Assembly (NCBI RefSeq): GCF_946222835.1 | Contig: NZ_CAMIHD010000025.1 | Coordinates: forward strand, 1-22,576 | DNA: 22,576 bases | Origin: an uncultured Corynebacterium sp. | Lineage (GTDB): Bacteria; Actinomycetota; Actinomycetes; Mycobacteriales; Mycobacteriaceae | Reading direction: 5' to 3' | Shown here: one piece after another, positions 14,887 to 21,684 of the stretch | Numbering within the stretch: the first letter of the stretch is position 1 | How the letters are laid out: every line of letters starts with the position of its first letter | Notes under the pieces: generated by a model | The model's database searches: none | What the model saw: the letters and a program-made list of their open reading frames with translations, nothing else | What the model was told of the DNA's origin: nothing | Translations under genes and position numbers: made by a program

Positions 14887-15123
14887 TTAAATCTTCTCCC
14901 CACGTGCGCGAATCTTAGCCACAACGGACTCGATGCCATCGCGGTCGATGATCTTCATGCCCTTGGTGGAAACATTCAGGGTGATGGTACGGCCCTCAGA
15001 GGGCAGGTAGTAGCGACGACGCTGCACGTTGGGGTTCCAACGGCGCGAAGTGCGGCGGTGCGAGTGCGAGACCTGCTTGCCGAATTCCGGCTTGCGGCCC
15101 GTTACCTGGCAAATAGCCGACAT
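14887..15123 (-). CDS. rpmB: 50S ribosomal protein L28 (zinc-free type)
   Basis: First gene of the minus-strand ribosomal operon; a 78-residue large-subunit protein near the E-site side. It starts MSAICQVTGRKPEFGKQVSHS and ends VVAKIRARGEKI, with SHRRTSRRWNPNVQRRRYY in the core, close to the E. coli-type L28. A single cysteine (Cys5) remains, so no zinc ribbon can form. AGGAGAAAGAAG precedes the ATG. The 475-base upstream spacer is shared with divergent rpmE2. Confidence 0.95.
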   Translation of the reverse strand: MSAICQVTGRKPEFGKQVSHSHRRTSRRWNPNVQRRRYYLPSEGRTITLNVSTKGMKIIDRDGIESVVAKIRARGEKI

Positions 15124-15440
15124 GGGTCTTCTTTCTCCTAGCCGCCCACATCATGGCTATAGACAATGAAGCGCCGACTGCCGTGTGAGGGTGGCAGTGC
15201 TCAAAAGTGAGGTGTGAGCGGGTGCGGCGCCATCGTCAAACACCAGTAGACGGGGCGTAAAACGTATATTTTGACAACAGCAAGGGAAAATCTTACAGCC
15301 TTGGGCGCGATTTACCTAATCGCTGCCTTCACGCGGTAGCTGGTCCGTTTGCCGTGCTGGGGTGGTGTTTGTCTGGGTGGCCCTGTCGCGCGTAATGCAA
15401 GAAACGTGTGTGAAGTGAGTGGTTGACGCCGGTTGGGGAT

Positions 15441-15469
15441 TTCGTATCTGGGGTAGTTGACTGTAGGAT
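15441..15469 (+). promoter_or_regulatory. candidate promoter of rpmE2-rpmF
   Basis: TTCGTA, 17 bases, TAGGAT (with overlapping GATAAT). The start of transcription would fall at about 15476-15480, exactly where the rpmE2 leader hairpin begins. The -35 is weak, and an alternative TTGACG (15423-15428) with 16-base spacing to TATCTG exists. Confidence 0.35.
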
Positions 15470-15479
15470 AATGCAGGTT

Positions 15480-15543
15480 GTTGACCCGTGCCACGCGGCG
15501 CGCGGTCGACAGAGTGAAATTTGTACGTCCCAACTCGGGCACG
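15480..15543 (+). ncRNA. structured leader of rpmE2 (candidate L31 autoregulatory leader)
   Basis: Two consecutive hairpins. The first pairs GTTGACC (15480-15486) with GGTCGAC (15504-15510, one G-U) and inside it GTGCC with GGCGC around loop ACGC. The second pairs CGT-CCC with GGG-c-ACG (15526-15543). They lie 55-120 bases before the rpmE2 ATG and have no T-run, so they are not a terminator. From memory, L31 leader motifs, including one in Corynebacteriaceae, have been proposed by comparative genomics; I cannot confirm a match here. Confidence 0.45.
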
Positions 15544-15598
15544 ATCTTCGCAGTAAACGCGTAGAACCGACCCGTAGTCCAACCCTGAGGGAATATAT

Positions 15599-15868
15599 AT
15601 GAAGAAAGATATTCACCCGGATTACCACCCGGTAGTCTTCCGTGATGCTGGTACCGGTCACTCCTTTTTGACCAAGTCCACCGCTTCCTCCGACCGCACT
15701 GTGGAGTGGGAAGACGGCAACGAGTACCCACTGATCGTCGTTGACGTTACCGCTGAGTCCCACCCATTCTGGACTGGTGCACAGCGCGTTATGGATACCG
15801 CCGGCCGCGTCGAGCGCTTCAACCAGCGCTTCGGTGGCATGGCTCGCCGCAAGAAGAAGAACGCGTAA
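15599..15868 (+). CDS. rpmE2: 50S ribosomal protein L31 type B (zinc-free)
   Basis: An 89-residue L31 of the type B class, which lacks the CxxC zinc motifs of type A and carries an extended loop. Signature MKKDIHPDYHPVVFRD at the start, SFLTKST, then SHPFWTGAQR and VERFNQRFGG near the end, and a basic tail. It contains no cysteine. GAGGGA precedes the ATG. It is followed after 15 bases by rpmF. Type B L31 usually replaces type A under zinc limitation; control in this strain is not shown. Confidence 0.96.
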   Translation: MKKDIHPDYHPVVFRDAGTGHSFLTKSTASSDRTVEWEDGNEYPLIVVDVTAESHPFWTGAQRVMDTAGRVERFNQRFGGMARRKKKNA

Positions 15869-15883
15869 GGAGGAGAGTAGAAA

Positions 15884-16057
15884 ATGGCAACTCCTAAGTT
15901 TAAGAAGTCCCGTGCGAATACCCACGCACGTCGTTCCCAGTGGAAGGCTGACAACGTAGCCCTCCAGGAAGTCAACATCGACGGCCAGACCGTCCGTATC
16001 CCGCGCCGCCTGGTCAAGGCTGCCAAGCTGGGTCTGGTTGACGTAGAGCAGTTCTAA
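15884..16057 (+). CDS. rpmF: 50S ribosomal protein L32 (zinc-free type)
   Basis: A 57-residue L32 from my translation: MATPKFKKSRANTHARRSQW, then VDVEQF at the C-terminus. The zinc-ribbon cysteines of other L32 proteins are missing; there is no cysteine at all. A strong AAGGAGGAG lies 10 bases before the ATG. Second gene of the rpmE2 operon, followed by a terminator. Confidence 0.95.
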   Translation: MATPKFKKSRANTHARRSQWKADNVALQEVNIDGQTVRIPRRLVKAAKLGLVDVEQF

Positions 16058-16073
16058 GCTCTTATTTTAATTT

Positions 16074-16115
16074 CCCCGTCGACTCTCTTTAAGTGAGTTG
16101 GGCGGGGATTTTTTT
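16074..16115 (+). terminator. rho-independent terminator after rpmF
   Basis: CCCCG (16074-16078) pairs with CGGGG (16103-16107), with ACTC/GAGT inside, followed by ATTTTTTT. It lies about 16 bases after the rpmF stop and isolates the ribosomal operon from mprA. Confidence 0.85.
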
Positions 16116-16184
16116 AGCTTCAAAGTCTTCCTATAAGTATGTTCTCACCGTATTTGGGGGACCATGGGGGTAAATATTTCCCTT

Positions 16185-16198
16185 AACTTCATGAAGTT
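16185..16198. promoter_or_regulatory. perfect 14-bp palindrome in the mprA promoter region
   Basis: AACTTCATGAAGTT is fully self-complementary and ends 26 bases before the mprA ATG. A plausible -10, TAATAA (16211-16216), would place its -35 (TTCATG) inside the palindrome. This is consistent with an operator that controls mprAB. The MprA box described in mycobacteria is a direct repeat, so the binding protein is open. Confidence 0.45.
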
Positions 16199-16224
16199 GA
16201 CTGCCATAAGTAATAATTAGGACT

Positions 16225-16923
16225 ATGAAAATCCTTGTGGTGGATGATGAACAAGCTGTCCGCGAATCGCTACGCCGTTCCCTACGTTTCAACGGCTACG
16301 ATGTTCTGACCGCTAATGACGGCTTGGAGGCCGTGGAGGCGGTGTGTACTGAGAATCCAGAATTGCTCATTCTGGACGTCATGATGCCTAACATGGATGG
16401 CCTTGAGGTGTGCCGCACTCTGCGCAGCCAAGGCTGGGACCGCCCTATTCTCGTGCTGACCGCACGCGATGGTGTTTCGGACCGCGTTGCTGGCCTTGAT
16501 GCCGGCGCGGATGATTATCTACCAAAGCCGTTTGCATTGGAAGAGCTTCTAGCTCGCGTTCGTTCTTTGGTGCGTCGCGCCTCTGCAGACTCCATTGCCA
16601 CTGAAGCTCCCGTGGAGAGCAAACTCAGCTTCGAGGACCTTGAACTGGATGCAGATACCCGCGAAGTAAGCCGCGGTGGCCGCGCAATTTCTTTGACACG
16701 CACTGAGTTTGCCCTGTTGCAATTGCTTATGGAAAATCCCCGCAAGGTTCTCTCTCGTAGCAAGATCTTGGAAGAGGTTTGGGGCTACGATTTCCCTACT
16801 TCTGGCAATGCGCTCGAGGTCTACATTGGCTACCTGCGCAAGAAGACGGAGGCGGATAGTGACTCCCGCCTCATCCACACTGTGCGTGGTGTGGGCTATG
16901 TCTTGAGGGAGTCTAATCCGTGA
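16225..16923 (+). CDS. mprA: OmpR-family response regulator MprA (CgtR2)
   Basis: DNA-binding half of the envelope-stress two-component system MprAB. The 232-residue protein has a receiver domain (1-115) with acidic residues DDE at 7-9, phosphoacceptor D51 in LDVMMP, switch T79 and K101 in LPKPF. A winged-helix OmpR/PhoB domain follows (about 132-230), with LTRTEFALLQLLMENP and VWGYDF, ending in HTVRGVGYVLR. AGGA lies just before the ATG. The mprB start overlaps its stop, implying translational coupling. In mycobacteria MprA activates pepD, sigB, sigE and its own operon; the same order of neighbours here supports the same job. Confidence 0.95.
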   Translation: MKILVVDDEQAVRESLRRSLRFNGYDVLTANDGLEAVEAVCTENPELLILDVMMPNMDGLEVCRTLRSQGWDRPILVLTARDGVSDRVAGLDAGADDYLPKPFALEELLARVRSLVRRASADSIATEAPVESKLSFEDLELDADTREVSRGGRAISLTRTEFALLQLLMENPRKVLSRSKILEEVWGYDFPTSGNALEVYIGYLRKKTEADSDSRLIHTVRGVGYVLRESNP

Positions 16924-18479
16924 TTTTAAGGAAGCCCGCTTCCCCCGCGGTGGCTTCCGGGAAAGAACAGTCCACTCCCGTTTCTGAGTTCTCCGATAGT
17001 CAGGGCAGCTGGGCCTCACGGGCGCCACTGCGGTGGCGCCTAGCTACTGTAACCGGCCTTGTAGTGGCGGTAGCTGTTGCCTTGATGACTTTGGCCACCT
17101 ATTGGGTGGTTTCTATGTCCTTGACCGCCTCCGTAGATGACCGCTTGGAGGCCAAGGCTGATGTTTTGTTGCGGCAGAGTCAAGACCCCCGGTTCATGGA
17201 CCACGTGGACCAGGAAATTGAGGACTTCAAGTCCTATAACCCCGGTACCCGGGTGGCCCTATCTCCGCCCTCTATGAGCTTTTCCTATGGCGATACTATT
17301 CCCGTGGGCGGGGACTTTCACCGGACCGAAGACTATACGGAAACCTCCGTGCGTACCGTCGGGGGCGAGCGCGTATTAGCTAAGCGTCACGACCTTGGCT
17401 CAACAGTTGTCGTCGCGCAGTCCCTAGCTCCTACCCAAGAGCTCATCGCCATCCTGGGTACGGTTCTCCTGATCATTGTTGCCATTGGCATTGTGCTCGC
17501 CATCTTTGCCGGCCTCATCGTCTCTAAGACCGGTATGCAGCCCATTGCTAGGTTGAAGCGCGCAGTGGATTACGTGACGCAGACAAATGATCTGCGCCCC
17601 ATTGAGGCCTCTAGTAATGACGAGATGGCCCAACTGACTACCTCCTTTAACCAGATGCTAGAGGCGCTGCAGGAATCTCGTTCGCAGCAGTCTCAATTCG
17701 TGGCTGATGCCGGGCACGAATTGAAGACACCGCTGACCTCAATGCGTACCAATATTGAATTGCTGATGATGCTCAACCGCGCTGGTGGTGGCTTTGGCAT
17801 GAGTGATGAGGACCGTAAGGACCTGGAAGGCGACGTCATGTCCCAAATGAACGAGCTATCTACCTTGATTGGGGATCTCGTTGATCTGGCACGCGAAGAC
17901 GGCAACGAACGCGAGCCGGAACCGGTGGATCTTTGTGAAGTCATGATGTCTTCCCTGGAACGTGCTAGGCGTCGTCGTCCCGATGTGGAATTCTTGGTGC
18001 GCTTTATTCCGTGGGAACTAGATGGCGATCCTTTCGCGTTGGGTCGCGCTACGCTTAACCTGATGGACAATGCGGCTAAGTGGTCGCCGGCTACTGGCAC
18101 GGTTCGTGTTTCTATGGAACAACTATCCTCCCACGAGGTGCGTTTGCGCTTCGATGACTCCGGCCCGGGCATTGCACCCGAGGAGCGGGAAAAGGTTTTT
18201 GAGCGCTTCTATCGTTCGGCAGAGGCTCGCTCAATGCCGGGTTCTGGCTTGGGCTTGGCCATCGTTAAATCGGTGATTGAGCGTCACGACGGCACCATTA
18301 AAATCCGTGAGTCCAATGATGGCGGCACCCGTATGGAAGTGATATTGCCGGGCCAGCCCGTGCCGGGTGAGATCTTTGTAGATGGTTTGGCGGATCCGCA
18401 GGAGGGGCTGCCGGGTGGCAAAGAAGACCCGCGTGATCGCGGTGAAATCTTTGCACAACGCTGGTTTAACCAGGGGTAA
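16920..18479 (+). CDS. mprB: sensor histidine kinase MprB (CgtS2)
   Basis: Membrane sensor that phosphorylates MprA. The 519 residues comprise a cytoplasmic N-terminus (1-40), TM1 (about 43-66), an extracytoplasmic sensor region (about 67-173), TM2 (about 175-201), a HAMP linker (to about 253), and the dimerisation helix with the phosphoacceptor H266 in DAGHELKTPL. The ATPase domain follows with NLMDNAAKW (N box), FDDSGPGIAP (G1), FERFYRS (F box) and GSGLGLAIVK (G2). A 45-residue charged tail follows the kinase domain. The start GTG overlaps the mprA TGA by four bases. In mycobacteria the sensor domain is held inactive by DnaK and responds to envelope damage. Confidence 0.95.
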   Translation: MILRKPASPAVASGKEQSTPVSEFSDSQGSWASRAPLRWRLATVTGLVVAVAVALMTLATYWVVSMSLTASVDDRLEAKADVLLRQSQDPRFMDHVDQEIEDFKSYNPGTRVALSPPSMSFSYGDTIPVGGDFHRTEDYTETSVRTVGGERVLAKRHDLGSTVVVAQSLAPTQELIAILGTVLLIIVAIGIVLAIFAGLIVSKTGMQPIARLKRAVDYVTQTNDLRPIEASSNDEMAQLTTSFNQMLEALQESRSQQSQFVADAGHELKTPLTSMRTNIELLMMLNRAGGGFGMSDEDRKDLEGDVMSQMNELSTLIGDLVDLAREDGNEREPEPVDLCEVMMSSLERARRRRPDVEFLVRFIPWELDGDPFALGRATLNLMDNAAKWSPATGTVRVSMEQLSSHEVRLRFDDSGPGIAPEEREKVFERFYRSAEARSMPGSGLGLAIVKSVIERHDGTIKIRESNDGGTRMEVILPGQPVPGEIFVDGLADPQEGLPGGKEDPRDRGEIFAQRWFNQG

Positions 18480-18490
18480 GCAAGGGCCTT

Positions 18491-18530
18491 TATACTGGTG
18501 ATGTCACACAGCTACCTTTCAGGAATTCCT
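18491..18530 (+). promoter_or_regulatory. candidate pepD promoter and palindrome
   Basis: TATACT (18491-18496) is a good -10 hexamer just after mprB, without a convincing -35. A perfect palindrome AGGAATTCCT lies at 18521-18530, 58 bases before the pepD start. The 108-base gap after mprB, compared with the overlap inside mprAB, supports separate or additional control of pepD. Confidence 0.35.
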
Positions 18531-18587
18531 AGTAGGTTGGCAGATCAGTATCAGTCTTGACCAAGCGAAGTGAGGCATAGTTTTCTC

Positions 18588-20036
18588 ATGAACATGAGGA
18601 ATGACGATTACCGCGGCTTTGATGGAACCTCCCCGGAGGGGGAGTCCCAAGAAGGCTCTAGTCAGGCCGAGCCGGTACACGGTGGTCCGAACTTTGGAGA
18701 AGGCGGTCAGCCGCGCGCAGACGCTGGCAATGCTGGTCCCTATGGCAACGGCGCCGGCGCGCAAGCATATGAGACTGGCTCCTACTCGCAAGGCTGGAAC
18801 CAGCCGCGCGGCGGCGCGGAAGGCGCTGATCCGCACACGGCAGAAGCGCTGGGGCCGTACCCGAATGGCCCGCAGACCCAAATCTTTAATACTCAGGGGC
18901 AGGAAGGTCCGATGGTTACCCCGCTGCCCCCACAGCCGGAGCAAAAGAAGAAGATCGGCCTCGGCGCTGCCACTGCCTTGGCGGCCGTAGCTGCCATCGC
19001 TGCGGGTTCTATCGCTGGAGCTGTTGTTGGGATGAACTCCGGGGGAGGAAATAACGATACGTCAGTGGTCAATGAGGCGCTCAAGGCTGAGCCGGCCAAC
19101 AATAGCACTGGCAAGGAACCAGAAAAGGGCTCCGTTGAAGAGGTAGCCTCCAAGGTTTTGCCGGCGGTGGTTTCCATCCAGACGATGACCCGGACGGGCG
19201 GGGCAGAAGGCTCCGGTTCCGTTATCTCCCCGGACGGCTACGTGTTGACCAATCACCACGTGGTGGCCGGCGCCGAACAGGGCGGCATGCTGCAGGTGAC
19301 CATGAGTGATGGTAGCAAGCATGATGCTGACGTAGTCGCCTCCGATGTGAATACTGACGTGGCCATTGTGAAAATCAAGGATGTTAAGGATTTGCCGTTC
19401 CTGCAATTCGGTGATTCTGATTCCGTCGCTGTGGGGCAAGAAGTAGTGGCAGTGGGCTCTCCTTTGGGGCTCAATGCAACCGTAACCTCCGGTATCGTTT
19501 CTGCTAAGAACCGTCCTGTGCGCGCGTCCCAAGAAGGTGGCGAATCCTCTTTGATTGACGCCATTCAGACCGACGCCGCGGTTAATCCTGGCAACTCCGG
19601 CGGTCCGTTGGTGGACCGCGACGGCAATATCGTGGGCATGAATTCCATGATTGCTTCGCTGTCGAGTAATTCCACCGGCGAGGGTGGCTCCATTGGACTC
19701 GGCTTTGCTATTCCGTCCAACTTTGCTAAGCGCATGGCAGATGAGCTGATTAACAACGGCAAGGTTACTCACCCGACCCTTGGCGTGAAGGTGCTGGCGC
19801 GTGACGACGGCAATGGTGCTCGCATCGCCGAGGTCGAGCCGGGCGGCCCAGCGGATAAGGCGGGTCTGAAGGATGGTGACATTGTTACCCGCGTCAATGA
19901 TCGATTGATTGAGAATGCCGATGCCCTGATTGCAGCGGCGCGGTCGCAAGACTTTGGCGCGACGGTGACCTTGGAGGTTACCCGCGAAGACTCGGATGAA
20001 TCCCGTCAGGTAGAGGTAACCCTCTCTGGCGAGTAA
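18588..20036 (+). CDS. pepD: HtrA-like serine protease with PDZ domain (PepD/DegP family)
   Basis: Membrane-anchored envelope protease and chaperone that handles misfolded extracytoplasmic proteins. The 482 residues have a long disordered cytoplasmic N-terminus rich in Gly, Pro, Glu, Gln and Asn (1-118), one TM helix (about 123-148), a trypsin-like domain (about 180-375) with catalytic H224 (TNHHVV), D257 (NTDVAIVKI) and S337 (GNSGGPL), and a PDZ domain (about 385-475; motifs LGVKV, GGPADKAGLKDGDIV). ATG 18588 is chosen; a GTG at 18570 and ATG at 18594 are in frame. GAGG lies 12 bases upstream. It follows mprB as in mycobacteria, where PepD is an MprA and SigE target and feeds back on envelope-stress signalling. 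Confidence 0.95.
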   Translation: MNMRNDDYRGFDGTSPEGESQEGSSQAEPVHGGPNFGEGGQPRADAGNAGPYGNGAGAQAYETGSYSQGWNQPRGGAEGADPHTAEALGPYPNGPQTQIFNTQGQEGPMVTPLPPQPEQKKKIGLGAATALAAVAAIAAGSIAGAVVGMNSGGGNNDTSVVNEALKAEPANNSTGKEPEKGSVEEVASKVLPAVVSIQTMTRTGGAEGSGSVISPDGYVLTNHHVVAGAEQGGMLQVTMSDGSKHDADVVASDVNTDVAIVKIKDVKDLPFLQFGDSDSVAVGQEVVAVGSPLGLNATVTSGIVSAKNRPVRASQEGGESSLIDAIQTDAAVNPGNSGGPLVDRDGNIVGMNSMIASLSSNSTGEGGSIGLGFAIPSNFAKRMADELINNGKVTHPTLGVKVLARDDGNGARIAEVEPGGPADKAGLKDGDIVTRVNDRLIENADALIAAARSQDFGATVTLEVTREDSDESRQVEVTLSGE

Positions 20037-20122
20037 ATTACTGTGCAAGAGCACTATTAGGTGCTGAATGCGCCGTACCTCACCCCGCCGAAAGGCCATA
20101 CCGCCCTAAACTAAGGAGAAAT

Positions 20123-20731
20123 ATGCCAGATTCGCAGCACGACTTGACCGACTCCGCGCAGCTGGAGGGCGAAGACAAGCACGATTCTTTGATGGATGTC
20201 GCCGAACCAGATGATGCCTTTCTGCTCGCCAGTGAGCAGGAGGATAGCGTAGCTGCTCCGCGCCGCGCGCTCATCGTTATTGTCACCGATCATCCTGGTG
20301 AGCAATCTGATAGCACCTCTCAGTTGGTAAGTGAGTTGCTTGCAGAGGCTAATTTCCGTGTTGATGGCGCCATTGTGGTCCGTTCCAAGAAGTCCAAGAT
20401 CCGCCAGGCTATTGAGACCGCCGTGGTCGGTGGCGTGGACTTGGTACTGACCGTTGGCGGCACCGGTGTAGGCCCGCGTGATAAGACTCCGGAGGCTACG
20501 CGCTCGGTGATCGACAAGATGGTTCCGGGCGTAGCCCAGGCGCTGCGGTCTTCTGGCCAAGCCTGCGGTGCGGTGGATGCCTGCACATCTCGTGGCATGT
20601 CGGGCGTTTCTGGCTCTACTGTCGTGGTCAACCTTGCCTCTTCGCGCGCTGCGGTGCGCGATGGCATGGCTACATTGGCGCCGCTGGTACATCACCTCAT
20701 TGATCAGCTGCAGCAGTCCAGCGTCCAGTAA
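20123..20731 (+). CDS. moaB2: MogA/MoaB-family molybdopterin protein (MoaB2-like)
   Basis: A 202-residue protein with an acidic, probably disordered N-terminal extension of about 45 residues and a MoCF/MogA domain (about 48-200). Motifs are LTVGGTGVGPRDKTPEATR (108-126, the molybdopterin-binding TGGTG loop and PRDxTPE) and the later GVSGSTVVVNL. The family adenylylates molybdopterin or binds it during cofactor synthesis. However, no other cofactor gene lies nearby, and the gene stays in the mprAB-pepD cluster in mycobacteria, where MoaB2 has been reported to bind the primary sigma factor. A non-cofactor role is therefore possible. AAGGAGAA precedes the ATG. The gap after pepD (86 bases) may hold its own promoter. 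Confidence 0.88.
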   Translation: MPDSQHDLTDSAQLEGEDKHDSLMDVAEPDDAFLLASEQEDSVAAPRRALIVIVTDHPGEQSDSTSQLVSELLAEANFRVDGAIVVRSKKSKIRQAIETAVVGGVDLVLTVGGTGVGPRDKTPEATRSVIDKMVPGVAQALRSSGQACGAVDACTSRGMSGVSGSTVVVNLASSRAAVRDGMATLAPLVHHLIDQLQQSSVQ

Positions 20732-20747
20732 TCTCAAGGCATTTTCT

Positions 20748-20969
20748 ATGACGTCTCGGAAGTATCGCCGGCGCGCATTCCGCCAATCGGATGCGGCCGA
20801 TTATGATCGCAGCGCCGATCAGCCCGGTGTATCGGTGACACATGGGTCCGATGAAGAGCGAATCGTCACCGTAGATGACGCAGGCTCAGCCGCCGAAGCA
20901 GAAAGTGAGTCTGGCCAGCGTGATGAGCAGTTCTACCGGGAAAACCGGCCCCCGCACTACGGTGGGTAG
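20748..20969 (+). CDS. small hydrophilic protein, function unknown
   Basis: A 73-residue protein with a strongly basic start (MTSRKYRRRAFRQ), an acidic middle and a distinctive C-terminus EQFYRENRPPHYGG. AAGG is well placed before the ATG, and the gene follows moaB2 by 16 bases and precedes a strong terminator, so it is probably real and last in its transcript. I recall similar small proteins ending in a RPPHYG-like motif next to mscL in other corynebacteria. No domain is recognised. Confidence 0.65.
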   Translation: MTSRKYRRRAFRQSDAADYDRSADQPGVSVTHGSDEERIVTVDDAGSAAEAESESGQRDEQFYRENRPPHYGG

Positions 20970-21012
20970 TGCACAGGGAAATCTGCGGTCACGTAGCCAA
21001 TAATGGGTATGC

Positions 21013-21058
21013 AAAAGCCCGCGGTTTCGCCTCCTAGAATGCGAAACCGCGGGCTTTT
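21013..21058. terminator. bidirectional rho-independent terminator
   Basis: An 18-base perfect inverted repeat (AAAAGCCCGCGGTTTCGC with GCGAAACCGCGGGCTTTT) around a ten-base loop. A-rich and T-rich ends on both sides let it work on both strands, between the convergent small-protein gene and mscL. Confidence 0.92.
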
Positions 21059-21078
21059 CTGCTGCGCGCAGGAAGGGG

Positions 21079-21573
21079 TTACTTGGCCTGGTGGCGGCCG
21101 CCGCCGGTGGAACCGTAGTCAGTGTCGGTCGCGGCGTCGGCGGAACCGTTGATTCCAGTGCCCGGGATCTCCTTAGCGGAAACGCTCTGGGCCTCAAGCA
21201 GGTCGCGGATTTCGGCCAGCAGTTCCTCGGAGGTTGGGGCTGGAGCCTCAGGATCTACTCCCTGGCGGCGCTTTGCGGCCTCGGTGAGCTTGTTGATCGG
21301 CATGACGATGAGGAAGTAAACCACTGCGGCGATAATGAGGAAGTTAATCGCAGCGGTGATTACCGCGCCGAAGTCAACAAGGGTGTTTTTGTTATCGGTA
21401 ATTTGGAAGCCCAAGCCGTCCACCTCGGCAGAGCCGAGAGAGTTGATGATCGGCTGGATGATGGAGTCTGTAACGGCGGTGACGATTGCGGTAAAGGCGG
21501 AGCCGATGATGACCGCGGTGGCAAGTTCGATAACGTTGCCGCGCATGATGAAGTCTTTAAATCCCTTAAGCAT
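21079..21573 (-). CDS. mscL: large-conductance mechanosensitive channel
   Basis: Homopentameric membrane channel that opens under high membrane tension to release solutes on hypo-osmotic shock. The 164-residue protein has the family start MLKGFKDFIMRGNVIELATAV, TM1 (about 14-42, with GSAFTAIVTAV), a periplasmic loop, TM2 (about 70-95, AAINFLIIAAVVYFLIV), then the basic RRQG stretch and a C-terminal part with DLLEAQ. The last about 35 residues form a Gly/Asp/Thr-rich tail longer than in M. tuberculosis MscL (151 aa). The ATG at 21573 is chosen by homology; a GTG four codons upstream lies unusually close to AGAAAGG. Confidence 0.95.
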   Translation of the reverse strand: MLKGFKDFIMRGNVIELATAVIIGSAFTAIVTAVTDSIIQPIINSLGSAEVDGLGFQITDNKNTLVDFGAVITAAINFLIIAAVVYFLIVMPINKLTEAAKRRQGVDPEAPAPTSEELLAEIRDLLEAQSVSAKEIPGTGINGSADAATDTDYGSTGGGRHQAK

Positions 21574-21636
21574 GGTGAAATGCACTAACCTTTCTGGGAA
21601 TAACTAACGGTTGCTAAAAACCATGGACACTGCGAA

Positions 21637-21673
21637 ACCTTAGTGGAGCCGGTAACCAACCACAACTGTTGTG
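21637..21673 (-). promoter_or_regulatory. candidate mscL promoter with overlapping palindrome
   Basis: On the minus strand TTGTGG, 17 bases, TAAGGT form a plausible promoter, with transcription starting about 55-60 bases before the mscL ATG. The palindrome CACAACTGTTGTG (21661-21673; six-base arms around one base) overlaps the -35, which would suit a repressor or activator. Confidence 0.4.
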
Positions 21674-21684
21674 TCTGAAAAGGT

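Larger units (their letters stand above)
15124..15598. other. divergent regulatory spacer between rpmB and rpmE2
   Basis: A 475-base gap with no believable gene on either strand. On the rpmB side it holds a six-pair hairpin ACTGCC/GGCAGT (15177-15198) about 55 bases upstream of rpmB, with a TATAGC -10-like hexamer nearby. In the middle is an AT-rich inverted repeat GT-n-AAA-n7-TTT-n-AC (15257-15275). On the rpmE2 side are a likely promoter and a structured leader. Zinc-free ribosomal genes are often Zur-controlled, but I see no clear Zur box; the 15257-15275 repeat is the nearest candidate. Confidence 0.5.

Noticed and set aside
15124..15598. Zur box controlling the zinc-free ribosomal genes
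   Set aside because: No stretch resembling the TGAAAAT-type palindrome of actinobacterial Zur sites was seen; only a loosely similar inverted repeat is reported.
15312..15731. Minus-strand frames over the rpmE2 leader
   Set aside because: No family resemblance and overlap with rpmE2 and its leader; explained by chance open frames.
19062..20099. 345-codon minus-strand reading frame opposite pepD
   Set aside because: Long only because GC-rich coding DNA suppresses stops on the other strand; the sense strand encodes a complete HtrA protease with all catalytic residues.
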